Shown in pieces: positions 35,975 through 47,164 of a stretch of 64,000 nucleotides of DNA. The first letter of the stretch is position 1, and each line of letters opens with the position of its first letter. The stretch covers positions 124,976-188,975 of the forward strand of contig NKYR01000002.1 of NCBI GenBank assembly GCA_003184365.1, given 5' to 3'. Made by a program: the position numbers and the translations under genes. Origin of the DNA: Evernia prunastri (lineage: Eukaryota > Ascomycota > Lecanoromycetes > Lecanorales > Parmeliaceae). The notes under the pieces were generated by a model that saw only the letters and a program-made list of their open reading frames with translations, was not told the origin of the DNA and did no database searches.

Positions 35975-36541
35975 ATGATAATGCACATTGTGCCTTCCGA
36001 AAGACTGTCCGATCTTTTAGCACCGTGGTGTCAAGATCTGCTCAACTCGCCCGACTCGACCAACATAAGCACAACGACCCGTCGACGTGAGCCTTCAGCC
36101 GACCGTGTCATCACGAACACGCTTATCTCTGAGACTCTCAGAACCGACACCACCACCCGAATCTGGCAGAGCCTCCATTCAAGACACACCGATGCTCTGA
36201 ACGTGTCGCCGACATTTTCCTTGCTACTGTCTCTCGGCAGAGGTATGGAAAGTCACAGGCACGTCTTGCACGGTGGCATGTGCGGCGTCATAATGGATCA
36301 GGCCATCTTGGTGTACGCTTTTCTTACCGCCGGTCGCACGGGGAAGACGGCAGAGATAGCGCTACGGTACGAGAAGAGCGTACCATTGCCGAGCGTAGTG
36401 CTCTGCCACACGGTAGCGACCTGGAAACCGGGCAGAAAGCTCTGGATTCAGGCGAGTCTGGAGGTTGGAGTGGGGACAGTGTTCTGTGAGGCCGAATCGC
36501 TATGGGTCACGGAGAAGCCCACGACGCACGAGAGATGTTGA
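35975..36541 (+). CDS. Hotdog-fold thioesterase (PaaI/4HBT-like)
   Basis: Single exon, 188 residues. The C-terminal 100 residues carry the hotdog signature: RHVLHGGMCGVIMDQAI (helix with the HGG turn), then TAEIALRYEKSVPLPS and strands ending in EAESLWVTEK. Family members hydrolyse acyl-CoA or acyl-carrier thioesters. The expected acidic residue on the long helix is present as D (IMD). The N-terminal 75 residues are variable. The two genes around it do not explain its role. Confidence 0.8.
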   Translation: MIMHIVPSERLSDLLAPWCQDLLNSPDSTNISTTTRRREPSADRVITNTLISETLRTDTTTRIWQSLHSRHTDALNVSPTFSLLLSLGRGMESHRHVLHGGMCGVIMDQAILVYAFLTAGRTGKTAEIALRYEKSVPLPSVVLCHTVATWKPGRKLWIQASLEVGVGTVFCEAESLWVTEKPTTHERC

Positions 36542-37474
36542 GCGTGTTCGTGGTCAACGTGAGTACCGATGATCGGTGACCGAATGCTTGAAGCTGCGTA
36601 TGGGAAGGATGCACAGATAGTAAGAAGGTCTTAAGTTGAAAGCATTCCTTCCCCGGAGAGTGTCTAGAATTTGCTTCGATTGACCTTGCAAGGCCCTCAA
36701 ACCAGTTGAAATTTTCGTCTTGTCTTCAACCTCGCAGTTTTTCACTCTGGACTTTTCCCCTATCCACATTCAACATGATTACCTTATTTTTATAAATCGA
36801 CGTATCAGTGGAGGCTCTCCCAGAGAGAACGTCAAAGAAAGTGATTGCAACTAGTCAACTCACTGGGCCGAGAATGGCATCTGAAATGGCACCTTACCTA
36901 GACTCTTAGAGTGAAACCGAAGGAAGAGAATTACGCTTTTAGACCATTAAGGAATTCAAGATACCTTACTCTATTAAGTACTTGTTTGTTCAAGATTTAT
37001 CGTAGGCATTGCAATATCAACGTTTCAATCGCCCTCAGATTCTAAGATCAAGTCTATTCGTTCAAGATACTATATATAAGAGATCAAGATCAAGACTAAA
37101 GACTTACAAAATAGAGTTTCAAATCTACCCTAAGCAGCATCGGAGTCGCGGAATTTCCTACTTCAATATTTTTATACACTTAATTTCGAGATCTATGATA
37201 TATATTGAATCATACCAAAGTAGTAGTAGGATGAACGGCATGCCAAGCTTTGCCATCACGTTTGCAGTACCTGAAGGCTCTATCTCTGTCCATTGGCTGT
37301 TCATGTTGGAAACGAGGTTGAAGATCAGGGCGATGACGTAGAAGCGTAACATAGCCTTATGTAGATGATACTATCACCTTGTCTTCAACCCTCCTCCACT
37401 ACCTTGGTGTATCTTTCCATCGAATAATCACTTGAAAAGCTAAAGGTAGGCAGCAGATCTGCTGCTTCTGTATC
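36542..37474. other. 0.9-kb AT-rich intergenic region
   Basis: AT-rich with many short frames. A reverse frame at 37352-37230 begins MLRFYVIALIFNLVSNMNSQW, which looks like a signal peptide, but it runs into AT-rich sequence without a convincing continuation. Not called. Confidence 0.3.
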
Positions 37475-38240
37475 ATGACTGCTGCCTCCCTACCTACACG
37501 GTGGATCGCTTGCGTCGACGGGACTTGGTGCACACCAGATGGGGTTTACGGTTTACCACGTTCTCCAGACACGACTTTCGAAGCAGTAGTGCTGACTCTA
37601 TAGTTGAAAGGCAATAGACACAACAACATCACCAACACATACCGTATATGCGCCAGCATTAAAGTCGGAGAATGTGTAGATCTAAGCTCTGGCTGCAGAT
37701 TCGATCAGGTGCGGTGATGCGTGCGCATATACATATTGCAGTCAGCAGCCTGTCCTACGATCAGCTGCTGACCAGACCTCGTCCCAGCAAAAAAAAAACT
37801 ACAATGGAATAGGCTCAGAGAAGGATATTGCCTGGCTAAAGAGACTGGAGACGGGCGCATTTGGCAGCGGCTTCTCAGAGCAGATCCGTCAGGTCTACAA
37901 ATTAGTTTTGAATCCTTACAAAAGCCAGCTAATCCTGGTATTCTAGGATTGTTGCGTGCTTTCAGATCACCCCCAAAACGAAATTTGGCTGTTTGGCTTT
38001 AGCCGAGGAGCCTGTGAGTTATTGGCCGAAGAAATTGACGTCTTTTGGATGTTTTAACAAGTTGCAGATGTCGTGCGGGCTGTAGCTAGCTTGTTACATC
38101 ACATTCGAGCCTTGACATCAGCCGGCAACTTAGACTTTGATAAGGATTTCAAGCACGCATTGCAAGTGTATCGCTCTTCGCTGGACAGAGGACAATGCCT
38201 CTATCCAGCTACTCTCGGAAGAAACTGCACGCTGCTTTGA
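37475..38240 (+). pseudogene. N-terminal part of a DUF2235 alpha/beta hydrolase
   Basis: Five exons can be joined with matching phases: 37475-37543, 37604-37708, 37788-37904, 37947-38013 and 38068 onward. They read RWIACVDGTWCTPDG, then NTYRICASIKVGE, GIGSEKDIAWLKRLETGAFGSG, the nucleophile elbow LFGFSRGAYVVRAVASLLHH (GFSRG, Ser in GxSxG), and LDFDKDFKHALQVYRSS. This order is typical of DUF2235 hydrolases, related to Tle1-type phospholipases. The frame then closes at TGA 38238-38240, so the second half with the catalytic Asp and His is absent. Sequence of an unrelated protein begins in another frame at the break. Confidence 0.7.
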
Positions 38241-39003
38241 TCATGAAAAGGTTCGCATGTCGTACATCGCTGCCCAAGTTGCGCAAATCGATCTTAAGGT
38301 CGACTTAGCTGTGACCAAGACGATGCAGATCTACAAGCGAATCCTCAAAAGCGCTAGCAGCGTGTCTGCCGTCCCTCTGGGTAACTGCACATATCGATTG
38401 ACCGTTGCCTTAGTCGTTTGTAAAGCTGTTGTCAAAGCGTTCGGTGTGTCCTCCGTTACCGCAGCTACAGTCCAACAGATCGTGAAAAATGTCATCTGGG
38501 ATGATATGGGTCGCAATTTCAGCGTTTTTATAGCTGATTGTATCGCGATCGCCGGGGTCCTCGGGACCGTCATTCTCTGGGGAGCGCCCGTATTCCTCGC
38601 AGCCGGCGTTGTCAACATTCCTATGATTATACCAGCCACGGCGGAGTTACTGCTGATGCTCGCCTGCGACGTCATCCTCATCTTGACAAGGGCTTTCAAA
38701 GATTGCACACACCAATGTCTTGGCCAGCCACTCAAGAAGGATATTGAAAAAGCCGCTTTGGCGTATCGTCGGTTCGCCCAGCAGGTCCACCGGGAGATCA
38801 AAGACCTAATTGGCAGGGTTAATATCATCAAGGTTTTCCAAGTTGCAAAGATTCGAATCGGCGTGGAGGCGATACTTGAAAAGTATACGAAGCTCTTCAT
38901 CGAACAGCCAGAGATTGGAGCAAATCGTCAATACTCAGATGAGGGAAGCGAATACTCTCGTTTCTCTGCTGCCGAATTGGCGAAGGCTCAAAAGGCTGGG
39001 TGA
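38137..39003 (+). pseudogene. C-terminal helical membrane domain of a GTPase-like protein, displaced
   Basis: An open frame of 288 codons with no proper ATG at its head (it opens with a TTG). From about codon 20 (WTEDNASIQLLSEETARCFDHEKVRMSYIAAQ) it reads as a mid-protein segment. Two hydrophobic hairpins follow near codons 125-155 (FSVFIADCIAIAGVLGTVIL) and 165-190 (IPATAELLLMLACDVILIL), then an amphipathic C-terminus. I associate this arrangement with the region after the G domain in fungal AIG1/IRG-like GTP-binding proteins, but no G1-G5 motif is present. It overlaps the DUF2235 frame by about 100 bp in a different phase. The family call is an inference. Confidence 0.45.
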
Positions 39004-39579
39004 AATGGTACGAGGAAAGGATGTCCCAGAAAACACCGACTGTTACAAAATTTCATATTCCTATATTACTGGGTTATATATTGTGTGATAACGAAGCACC
39101 AATCAAGGTTGAGGTGGGTCTCAGCGGAGCACAGCGGTGGCGATTGTCAAAATGTCAGGTCAAGTAGAATGAGTGATGTGTAGATTGCATGAATAATTCT
39201 GTCTCAGAACTCCCCTGGACCGATCTTTATGTTCCATAGTAGTCTGGTGGGTTGTTCCAACAGGTGGCTGGGAGGAGGCTGGGAACTTTATTTTGACAGC
39301 GATAGCTGATGGAGAAAAGGAGTAGCTAGCTACATGAATGATTGGCGAAGCAATGATGAGCTTAGAGATTCGCATAGAAGACACTAGGCAGATAAGTGAC
39401 TAGACACGAAAACACATGTTCCGGCTCAGAGACCTGCTTTTGAACATCCTCGATGAGATAGTGCCTCGACGTCGACTTACCCCAGACGTAGCAGAAGCCC
39501 AAAATGTGAGATCTCAGGAGATGCGATTCGAACACTATTTGCTTCTTATAGGGTCCTTTGAAATCTGCGACAAACGCGA
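39004..39579. other. Short intergenic region
   Basis: Between two genes read toward each other; nothing is recognised beyond the two 3' ends. Confidence 0.4.
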
Positions 39580-40629
39580 TTACGCGGGTAATTGTGCGAT
39601 GGCACGTGAATGGCCATGTAGTTGCGGCATATTTATCCATGCAGGATCATGCCCGTCCCCCATCTCATTATAGCCTTCTCCATGAACAGACTGCTGCTCT
39701 TGAACACCGTTCTCGTTTTCTTTTTGCGAGCGCAGGTGGTGGAGCAGCTGGGTACTGCGTGAGCGGTTCCTCTGGAGGAAGATGATGTAGATGAGAGCGG
39801 CTAGTAGAGCAACGCCAAGTGGCACGCCGACACCAGCTCCGATTTTGGTCTCAGAGTCGTTTGATTTCAAGGGTGGAGCAGCTGCTGCAGCTGGTTGTGT
39901 AGCTTTTGCGGGGACGGTGGAACCTTGACTGGGGTTTGGTTGAGAACTTGTAGAAAGCTGAGAGCCTGGAGAAGGTTCAGATCCTGTAGAAGGCTGAGAC
40001 CCTATAGAAGGCAGAGAGCTTGTAGAAGGGGTAGGTGCCGTAGACAAGGTTGAAGCCGATGATGCTTCCGTTGAAACTGAGACAGGGTTTGACGGTATGG
40101 AAGATGAGGTCGGCTGGGAGGCTGTGGTAGCGGGCGAGCCACCCAGAACCGTCAGGGACGTGCCAATCCCTAAGCTTAGGAGATTGTTGGCATTTGAGCA
40201 GCAGCCCATATATATCAAATCTTGATCACAACAATAATCTTCTTCTGATGGACAGTAGTATACTATTGCACCTTCGCTGACCTTTTGACCGGTCAGTCCA
40301 CCACGTACCTAAAGGGTAGGGGCAAGTAAGACAGATTCACCTTTCTGGCAGAATTGCGGACACAGTGTGGACCTCCACGTCGAGTCTGTGCATGAGCCTC
40401 TGCCATATGTCTTGATACCAGAGCTGTTTGTTTCCTGGCAAATTCCGTTCGATAGACACGTGTTACCTCTCCCACAGCAAAAAGACTCGGGCGCGTTGGG
40501 GTTGCACTCAAGGTCATCGCTCGGATGCCCGTCAGGATAATAGCACAGTGCGATTGTTTCAACATGTAACAAATGAAGTAGCTGCAGGCTGTAGAAGAAT
40601 ATGGACCGCATGTCTGAGGCTGAAACCAT
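39580..40629 (-). CDS. Cys-rich single-pass surface protein (Mid2/WSC-like sensor architecture)
   Basis: Two exons, 40333-40629 and 39580-40281, with a 51-bp intron whose 5' site (GTCTTA) is weak but whose CTGAC branch and AAAG end are good; total 332 residues. A signal peptide probably starts at the second ATG (MRSIFFYSLQLLHLLHV). A cysteine-rich ectodomain follows (CCGRGNTCLSNGICQ, RGSCTDSTW, CPQFCQ, then EEDYCCDQ..GCCSNA), then a Ser/Thr/Pro stalk of about 100 residues with repeated SQPSTGS-type units, one membrane helix (VGVPLGVALLAALIYIIFL) and a short cytoplasmic tail. This is the plan of fungal cell-wall stress sensors; the role is inferred from architecture only. Confidence 0.75.
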
Positions 40630-42959
40630 GATAGAGAAATAAAAGCATAGAGTAGGGGGTGAATCGAATCAAACAGATGAAAGGAAGACCGAGTGCAGAC
40701 GAGGTGCCATCACCCTTGTCTTGCTTAAGAGCCTTGCCCCAGGCGACACTTAGCCTCATGTCTATGACCTGCTTGGACTGAATTTGTTATCTCCCAAGGA
40801 AAGAGTTCTCAGCCTCACCTGCCTCACGTGAAACGCTGTCACAGCCAGTTCTCACTCAGACCTTGCATGCATCTTCGCTTACTGCGGGATATTACGGCGA
40901 ATCAGCGTCAGGTGGATCACAGCCTTCCATGTATAAGTGAGCTGGCTTGACTTATCTCCGTAGATTTGATTGGATGATTGAAGTCAGTATCTGTACCACT
41001 GAGTCGGGACGAGATGCAGCCTTCCCCTTTCGACACGCCTGAGTGCTTATATAACGATTAGACGCTTCGATAGAAGACAAATGAATGAAGTCATAGAATT
41101 TGAGCTTTAAATTAATTTGGATACTCTTTACTCATGAATTGTACTGCCGTGTTCCTACTCCAAAGAGGGTCAAGGTCAGAACGGGTTTCAAGGGAGTTAA
41201 GGACACATAAGGTAAGTAGACTCCTACAGTGCCTCATATAGCTTCAACTAGGACCCCTGTCCAATCTTAGGCTCCTAATGTCTCCACTATTGGAGTGAAG
41301 GCCTTGATTCAGCTACCTACTTTATCTTTTAAGAGGCGCAGACTCGAAAAGACACATGGCATTGTATATCTTGCCGTGATACCACGAAGTCGACAAATTG
41401 AGCGCTATTGGAAGCTAGACTTAGCGCAGAAGAGGAATCGAGCATTCTGTTGCCAAAGTAGATGGCTCAAGTCACCAAATTCATGGCAGTTCGTCCAGCA
41501 CTTATCGCGAATTTTGTGCGGGGTCACAATTAGTGTACCAAGAGGGGTGGCATAGCCCCTCATTCTCAGCCTCGGCGCTCCGCAGCCGCTTGGTTTTGCA
41601 GTCAGTCACCGTGTCAGCTTCCTTATTTCGACAAGACGATAGCGTAGCGACGAAAAGACCTACAGGATTGTGCTTCGCCAAACTTTGCATTGGAGAAGCC
41701 TAAGTATGCACCGATTGCTGGGATGGGCAGCTATGTCAAGTCGGGGCGTAAGAGAATGGGTACGATCTATTAAAGCTGTAGTATTCCGTCCTTCTGGCAG
41801 AGGGCAAAAATCAGGCTGGCACTCCGCTGACCTCTGTGGTAAGCTCAGCAATCAAGAGGAATCACCGTGTGCCTGGTACTGACCAATACAGTCGTCTCAG
41901 ACGGCCTAAGAGATGTCACCTCCGTGTCCCAGCGCCGTCCTTTCGGCGAGCTGTGAGAAGTATGCATGCGGCATACGTTTTCTTGCTTCAACTGGCCTCA
42001 ATTTCGAGTCCCCCAACCGAACGCAAGGCGCTCCGGTCCCCTAGCCTCAAGAGTTCCACAAACGTCTTGCAGGACTCGATTTCATACGTACCACGTACTG
42101 AGCGGGGAATTGATGGACGATGAATTGGAAGAGCAGAATCGGTACACAACGATGAAAATTGGGGAATGACGAGTTTTTAGAGTGGCGAAAGAACTTGATG
42201 GGCGAGGAACGGGACAAGAAGGTGAAGGAATGGGGGATGGAAGAAAGAGAATCAGACGGTGAGGAGGAGGAGAAAGAGGAAAACGATGAGCGAAAGGAAA
42301 GAAGAGGACCAGATCGACGGGATGAAGTGAAATTTGGCACACGCCGACACTACTCTTTGCCCAACCGCGCAACGAACCCTCCGGAGCCTTTATGTGGACC
42401 GTGCTAGTGCTCCGATGGCTCGGCTACGCGCCTCACCCGCTCGATGCTAGGATGGCTAAAATTGATTAAAGAGATTTTGGCTCACCTTTTCCACAATCTG
42501 GTAAACAATAAGTGAAGAGATTTCACGAAAGCAGGAGGAGCAGTAGACACGATAGTAAGACTTGAAAGTCCAGCAGAAAAAGGTCGAATCAAGTCATGCT
42601 TGAAATGTTTTTGGAAGCCGGCCAACCTCCAGAGCGAACATGCTGCGGAGCCCATCTTAGGCGTGGATACCAACTTCGTTGCCAAGCTGCATCTTCATTG
42701 TCATTCACGACCTTCAACCATTACCGTCTGCAGCGCACTGTCACAACTTCCTCGTAATAAGCGGGAAAGGGGGCCGATATCAAGGCTGCAGATAGAGCGA
42801 CAAAGAATTTGGGAGGGTCAGTTTCGGGCTTGGGGTGCATAGAAGAGACTCGAACCTACAGTGTCACGAAACATAGAGCCACCTTCACGTGGTCTTAGAT
42901 CATGAGCTATGATGTGTGACGTATTGCCCTACCTCGACCGAGGGCTGGTAGATGTTCGA
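40630..42959. other. 2.3-kb region without a recognised gene
   Basis: Short frames on both strands. The purine-rich segment at 42195-42310 (GGAGGAGGAGAAAGAGGAAA) makes a spurious charged frame. This gap separates the decayed left part of the window from the compact right part. Confidence 0.35.
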
Positions 42960-45211
42960 TCATACCGCCCGCAAGCACTCCGCGACAACCAGATAAAGCT
43001 CGCCCGACCGCATCGCCTCATAAATCGTTGTGACAAAGCCCCCCATGCTAGGCGAAGTCTCAGCCATGTTCCCCCGGACATCCGTATCAAAATTGAACTC
43101 TCCTAGCTCGACGTCGGGGGTTGTTATTGTCGCTTCATGCAGGAATGGGACCTTGAGCCCGGTGCGGACGAAAGTGTACATGCGGGCTGAAGCCATACCG
43201 AGGTATGGTGTTGCGTCTGGGTTGAGGACGTAATCACGTCGAATCGTATTGAACATGTCGGTTGCGTAAGCCGAAAAGTGACTGGTCCATACATTCAAGC
43301 TTGTAAGGGTCTCCACCGTTCTAGGCGCGGAGTCGAGTATCGTCGTTTGCATTGACTTGGCTATGCTCTGGAAGCGTTGAGAACAATCGATGCCACTGGT
43401 TTCGTCGAAGCGTTGAGTGAAAAGTGTCCACAGGGTTTTGGATAGCGCCTCACAACAGCCGTCTAGTTCTGTGACTTGGCAGAAGGCTTCTTGTAAGATT
43501 CCTGTGAACAGTCCGCTCAATCTTTCCAGGAATCTCAGATTCATGGCTCTGAGATCTAAAGCTTGACAGAGCGCGAGCAAGTGCGCCGCTGAAAGCTGTG
43601 TCAAGACTTGTAGAGCGTCAAGAGTATACCGTGCTGAAATCAGTGCCAGGGAATTTAGTGCCTGGTTACCCATTTCTGCAGTTTGGACATGAGTGCCCAC
43701 TGGATTGGCAAGAAATCCCAGTTCTGATTGGAGAGCCGCGACCATGATATCAATTCCCTTCCAAAGAAATGACTCGCTGGGCTCATCAACCACCAGATTT
43801 GGCGGCAACCCTCGGTTTGTAGCAGGATTGATCATCTCTGTGCATTGTACAAACAGCATACGTCCAAGACTCTGACAACCTTGACGCACCTTTTCCATTG
43901 CGGACGTAACCGCTTTGGCTTGGAAGTTGCCACCGTGCAGCATCCGGTCCCTAGAGGTGTCGACGAGAGGGTTGTCGGTGACCGAGTTGATTTCGATGGT
44001 CACCTGCTGGTGGGCCAACAAAAGATCCTCAAGTACCGGCCCAATCCACTGTGACGCCGTCCGGATGGAGTATCTATCCTGTCTTAAAGACGATGCTTCA
44101 GAGCCATCGTTTCGATAGACTAGTTGCGAATCTGTTAGAAATGCGTAGATGTTTCGCGCTGACTCCCTCTGACCGGAATGGGGTCTGACTTGAGCGAAGA
44201 AAGGATCAAAACTCTCATCAGTGCCGCGTAACGCTTCCACGGTCATAGCGGTGAGCACCTGGGACAGAGCAGCCTGGCTATGAGCTTCCTGCATCGCTAA
44301 AGCAGCGACACCAGCTGAGAGCGAAGTACCATTTACAATAGCAAGGCCTTCCTTAGCCCCAAGTTTGATAGGCGTAATGGACGATTCTGCCAGTGCATGA
44401 TCTGCCCGTTGGATGCGACGGTCTCCTGTTGATCTACTCCCAGTCCACGCGGTGATGGACGGTTTGCCCTGCATGAGGCCTCCTAGGTACGACAAGGGAC
44501 TGAGGTCTCCAGAAGCTGAGATACTGCCTCGAAGTGGTATCCTCGGCACTATTTCCTTCTCAAGTAACTGGGCCAGCGTCTCGATTGTCGAAATCTTGAC
44601 GCCAGAAGCGCCACTAGCTAGGCTGTTCAAGCGAACGAGCATGGATGCTCGAACCCAAGATTCAGGCATGGACGTCGTAGCAAGTGGATCATCTAGCGGC
44701 AATGCTGTTTGCGTGAATCTAGAAGCGGTTACTGTGGTATCTCTAGCGCTGTCCAACGATTTTGGCTGCACGAGTACGCCGTAGTGAAGTCCTCTCATGA
44801 GCTCTCGCTGCAATAATTCAATGCCCTGCGTCCGAGTGTTTGCACTACCCCCAAAGCCAGTATTGACACCTAAAACTCAGATTTAGATGCTTGGCTTCTG
44901 AATGAGTATTTCCCACGAACCGTACACGATCTGCTTTTTAGCCAAGCTAGTCTGAACTGTCTCCGCACTTTGAGCGGTGGCTCGCATCGAGACATTGCTG
45001 ATGGCGATCCGTGCCCCATACCTTACAGTCTCAGTCGCTATTTCCATGGCGGAACACATTGTCTACTGTACCTTGCCACCGCAACGACTCTTGTTATGTC
45101 TAGGTTACTGCCGTCGATTTCGAATGGTTGTGCATCGATATGGATTTGCTGCGACAATGCTTGCAGACTCTGAAGACATACATAGCTGTGAGTATCTTGG
45201 GGAATATTCAT
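42960..45211 (-). CDS. Phenylalanine/aromatic amino acid ammonia-lyase
   Basis: Exons 45072-45211, 44921-45021 and 42960-44869 (introns 50 and 51 bp, phases 2 and 1) give 716 residues, the usual fungal PAL length. The start MNIPQDTHSYV is chosen because upstream and downstream ATGs do not keep the conserved segment DGSNLDITRVVAVA in frame. The lid loop reads YGVNTGFGGSANTRT. The MIO-forming triad Ala199-Ser200-Gly201 sits in SISASGDLSPLSY. NGTSLSAG, NPLVDTS and the GNFQ region follow the family. PAL removes ammonia from L-Phe to give trans-cinnamate; Tyr or His specificity cannot be ruled out by eye. It shares a divergent promoter with a P450, which suggests further oxidation of the product. 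In fungi PAL often feeds benzoate-type starter units. Confidence 0.95.
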
Positions 45212-45670
45212 GGCCGTTCACTTTCATATGTTGGTCGCACTGATGTTAGGATGAGTCGATGAAACGAAAGACACGCATCCAAGTTAGCGGTGCAAGCTCA
45301 AGCCGAAGATATCTTCTCTGATATAACTGTGCACAGTTCTTCAGGTATGGAAATAGTCCTGGTCATCGGTAAACCTGTAGAAAAGTCTTTATCTCGGCTT
45401 CGCAAACCTCAAAACTATGATCAAAAGGCAGATAGGTCGCCGACAAATAGAGTATGTTCTGTATTTTACGCTAGCGTTACTGTATACTTACCGTCATACC
45501 TCTTTCGAGATGCGAAGAAACCTTGCGGTAAGCTTCAAATCATACGAGCTTCGTGATCCGAGGCCTTACAGAGTTCGGCGCAGTAGATGAAGGGCAATCT
45601 TCGTGCCCTTTCCTCATCCTGTAAGCATTCTGTCCTGCATGCACAAAAGGAACAACCTATTTAGTCGATC
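45212..45670. promoter_or_regulatory. Divergent promoter region of the ammonia-lyase and P450 genes
   Basis: A 459-bp spacer between two oppositely oriented starts (45211 reverse, 45671 forward). It is short enough to act as a shared control region. I see no certain TATA box or regulator palindrome. A short upstream ATG frame (45290-45556) exists but looks random. Confidence 0.5.
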
Positions 45671-47164
45671 ATGACTCTCATCAGAAGCATTGCTACGGCT
45701 GTGGCTGTTTCAACCTTGCTGTTTTGCTTCCAACAAGCTCGCCAATACTTCAAACGTCTTGTAATCAAACGTCAACATGGATGTCAGCGACCACCATGCA
45801 CTCCCTCCAAGGACCCGCTCCTGGGCCTTGACTCGGTCTACCGCATACTCCGATCGGTCAAGGATAACAGACGGAATCTCTCTCTGAAAGAACAACTCGA
45901 TCTCTACGGCTACACGTTCCAATCCAATCTATTCGGCAAGATTGAAACTTTTACGGCGGAGCCTCAAAATCTTCAAGCGATATTTGCCAAGGACTTTGAA
46001 AGCTTCGGGGTGGAGCCTATGAGACTGTTTGTATTTGCGCCGCTGATAGGCAAAGGCGTCATGACTACAGACGGTGCCCACTGGGCACGTTCCCGAGCTT
46101 TGCTGCAACCGGTGTTTTCAAGGACGCAACTTGCAGATTATTCGGCCTTTGAGACTCACGTTGCAAGACTGATTGATCTCATCCCAAAGGACGGATCTAC
46201 TGTTGATCTACAACCCCTCTTTGCTAGATTGGCGCTTGACTCGTCTTCAGAGTTCCTATTCGGGGAGTCTTTGGGACTGCTTTCAGCTGCTCCTAGCAGT
46301 GATGCTCAGACGTTCTGGCATAGTTACAGCTACGCCCAGCGTGGGGTAGGAAGACGATTGCAACTTCCCAGATGGAATGTCTTCACGAGAGACACCAAAT
46401 TTTGGGACTCTTGTGCTTCGGCTCGTAAGCTTGTGGAGAGAAGCGTTGAAAAGGCTTTTTCGTATCCTGAAAAGGAGTCTGAGCGAGCAGTCCTGGCATA
46501 TGGACTGGCAAAAATAACGCAAGATCGGGATGAAGTACGAAATCAGCTTTTAAACGTCTTCCTGCCTGCTCACGACGCCATCGCTGTGGCACTTACCAAT
46601 GTGTTTTTCAATCTGGCTCGTCACCCCGAAGTTTGGAGCAGGCTGCGCGAAGAAATTCTCAATCTTGGTCATGAACAGCTGACACTAGAGCGACTCAAGG
46701 GACTGACTTTCCTGCAATGCGTAATTAAGGAGACCCTTCGTCTTTTCCCAACCGTAGGCTCCGTAGGCCGGGTGGCCCTCCGGGACACCATCCTTCCCAC
46801 TGGTGGTGGGATATCAGGTACCTCTACTATCTTGATACGGAAGGGGGACAGTGTGCGGACGAGTTTCTATGCACTGCATCGAAGGAAAGCAATTTATGGT
46901 GAGAACGCCGAGGAATTTGAGCCCACGCGATGGGCGGATTGGGATCCTCCCCGTTGGTCCTATCTACCGTTTGGGGCAGGGCCCCGGGTCTGTCCTGGCC
47001 AGCAGCTTGGAATGGCGGAGGTCTCTTATGCCATAGTCCGGATATTGCAGACATTCCAAGGTATTGAAAACAGGGATCCCGTGGATGAGTTCGTGGAAGA
47101 TTACAAGATTACGACGGAAAGCAAAAATGGAGCGAAGGTATGTTTCACGCCGGCGGGAGGATGA
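45671..47164 (+). CDS. Cytochrome P450 (CYP52/CYP63-like group)
   Basis: Single exon, 497 residues. There is an N-terminal membrane anchor (ATAVAVSTLLFCF), a proline-containing hinge, W near residue 140 in HWARSRALLQP (C-helix heme contact), KETLRLFP (the ExxR of the K-helix), a PERF-like EPTRW, and the heme-binding loop FGAGPRVCPGQ with Cys at residue 441. The I-helix reads PAHDAIAVALTN, in place of the usual AGRDTTA-like motif, so the conserved acid is kept but the Thr is not. The closest shape among fungal P450s is the alkane and fatty acid hydroxylase group. Its position, divergent from the ammonia-lyase, suggests co-expression. Confidence 0.93.
   Translation: MTLIRSIATAVAVSTLLFCFQQARQYFKRLVIKRQHGCQRPPCTPSKDPLLGLDSVYRILRSVKDNRRNLSLKEQLDLYGYTFQSNLFGKIETFTAEPQNLQAIFAKDFESFGVEPMRLFVFAPLIGKGVMTTDGAHWARSRALLQPVFSRTQLADYSAFETHVARLIDLIPKDGSTVDLQPLFARLALDSSSEFLFGESLGLLSAAPSSDAQTFWHSYSYAQRGVGRRLQLPRWNVFTRDTKFWDSCASARKLVERSVEKAFSYPEKESERAVLAYGLAKITQDRDEVRNQLLNVFLPAHDAIAVALTNVFFNLARHPEVWSRLREEILNLGHEQLTLERLKGLTFLQCVIKETLRLFPTVGSVGRVALRDTILPTGGGISGTSTILIRKGDSVRTSFYALHRRKAIYGENAEEFEPTRWADWDPPRWSYLPFGAGPRVCPGQQLGMAEVSYAIVRILQTFQGIENRDPVDEFVEDYKITTESKNGAKVCFTPAGG

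Noticed and set aside
37158..37352. Possible small secreted protein on the reverse strand
   Set aside because: The signal-peptide-like start is suggestive, but the frame runs into AT-rich DNA without a plausible end or splice partner.
42159..42407. Glu/Lys-rich forward frame
   Set aside because: Produced by a purine-rich tract; no start context, domain or homology.
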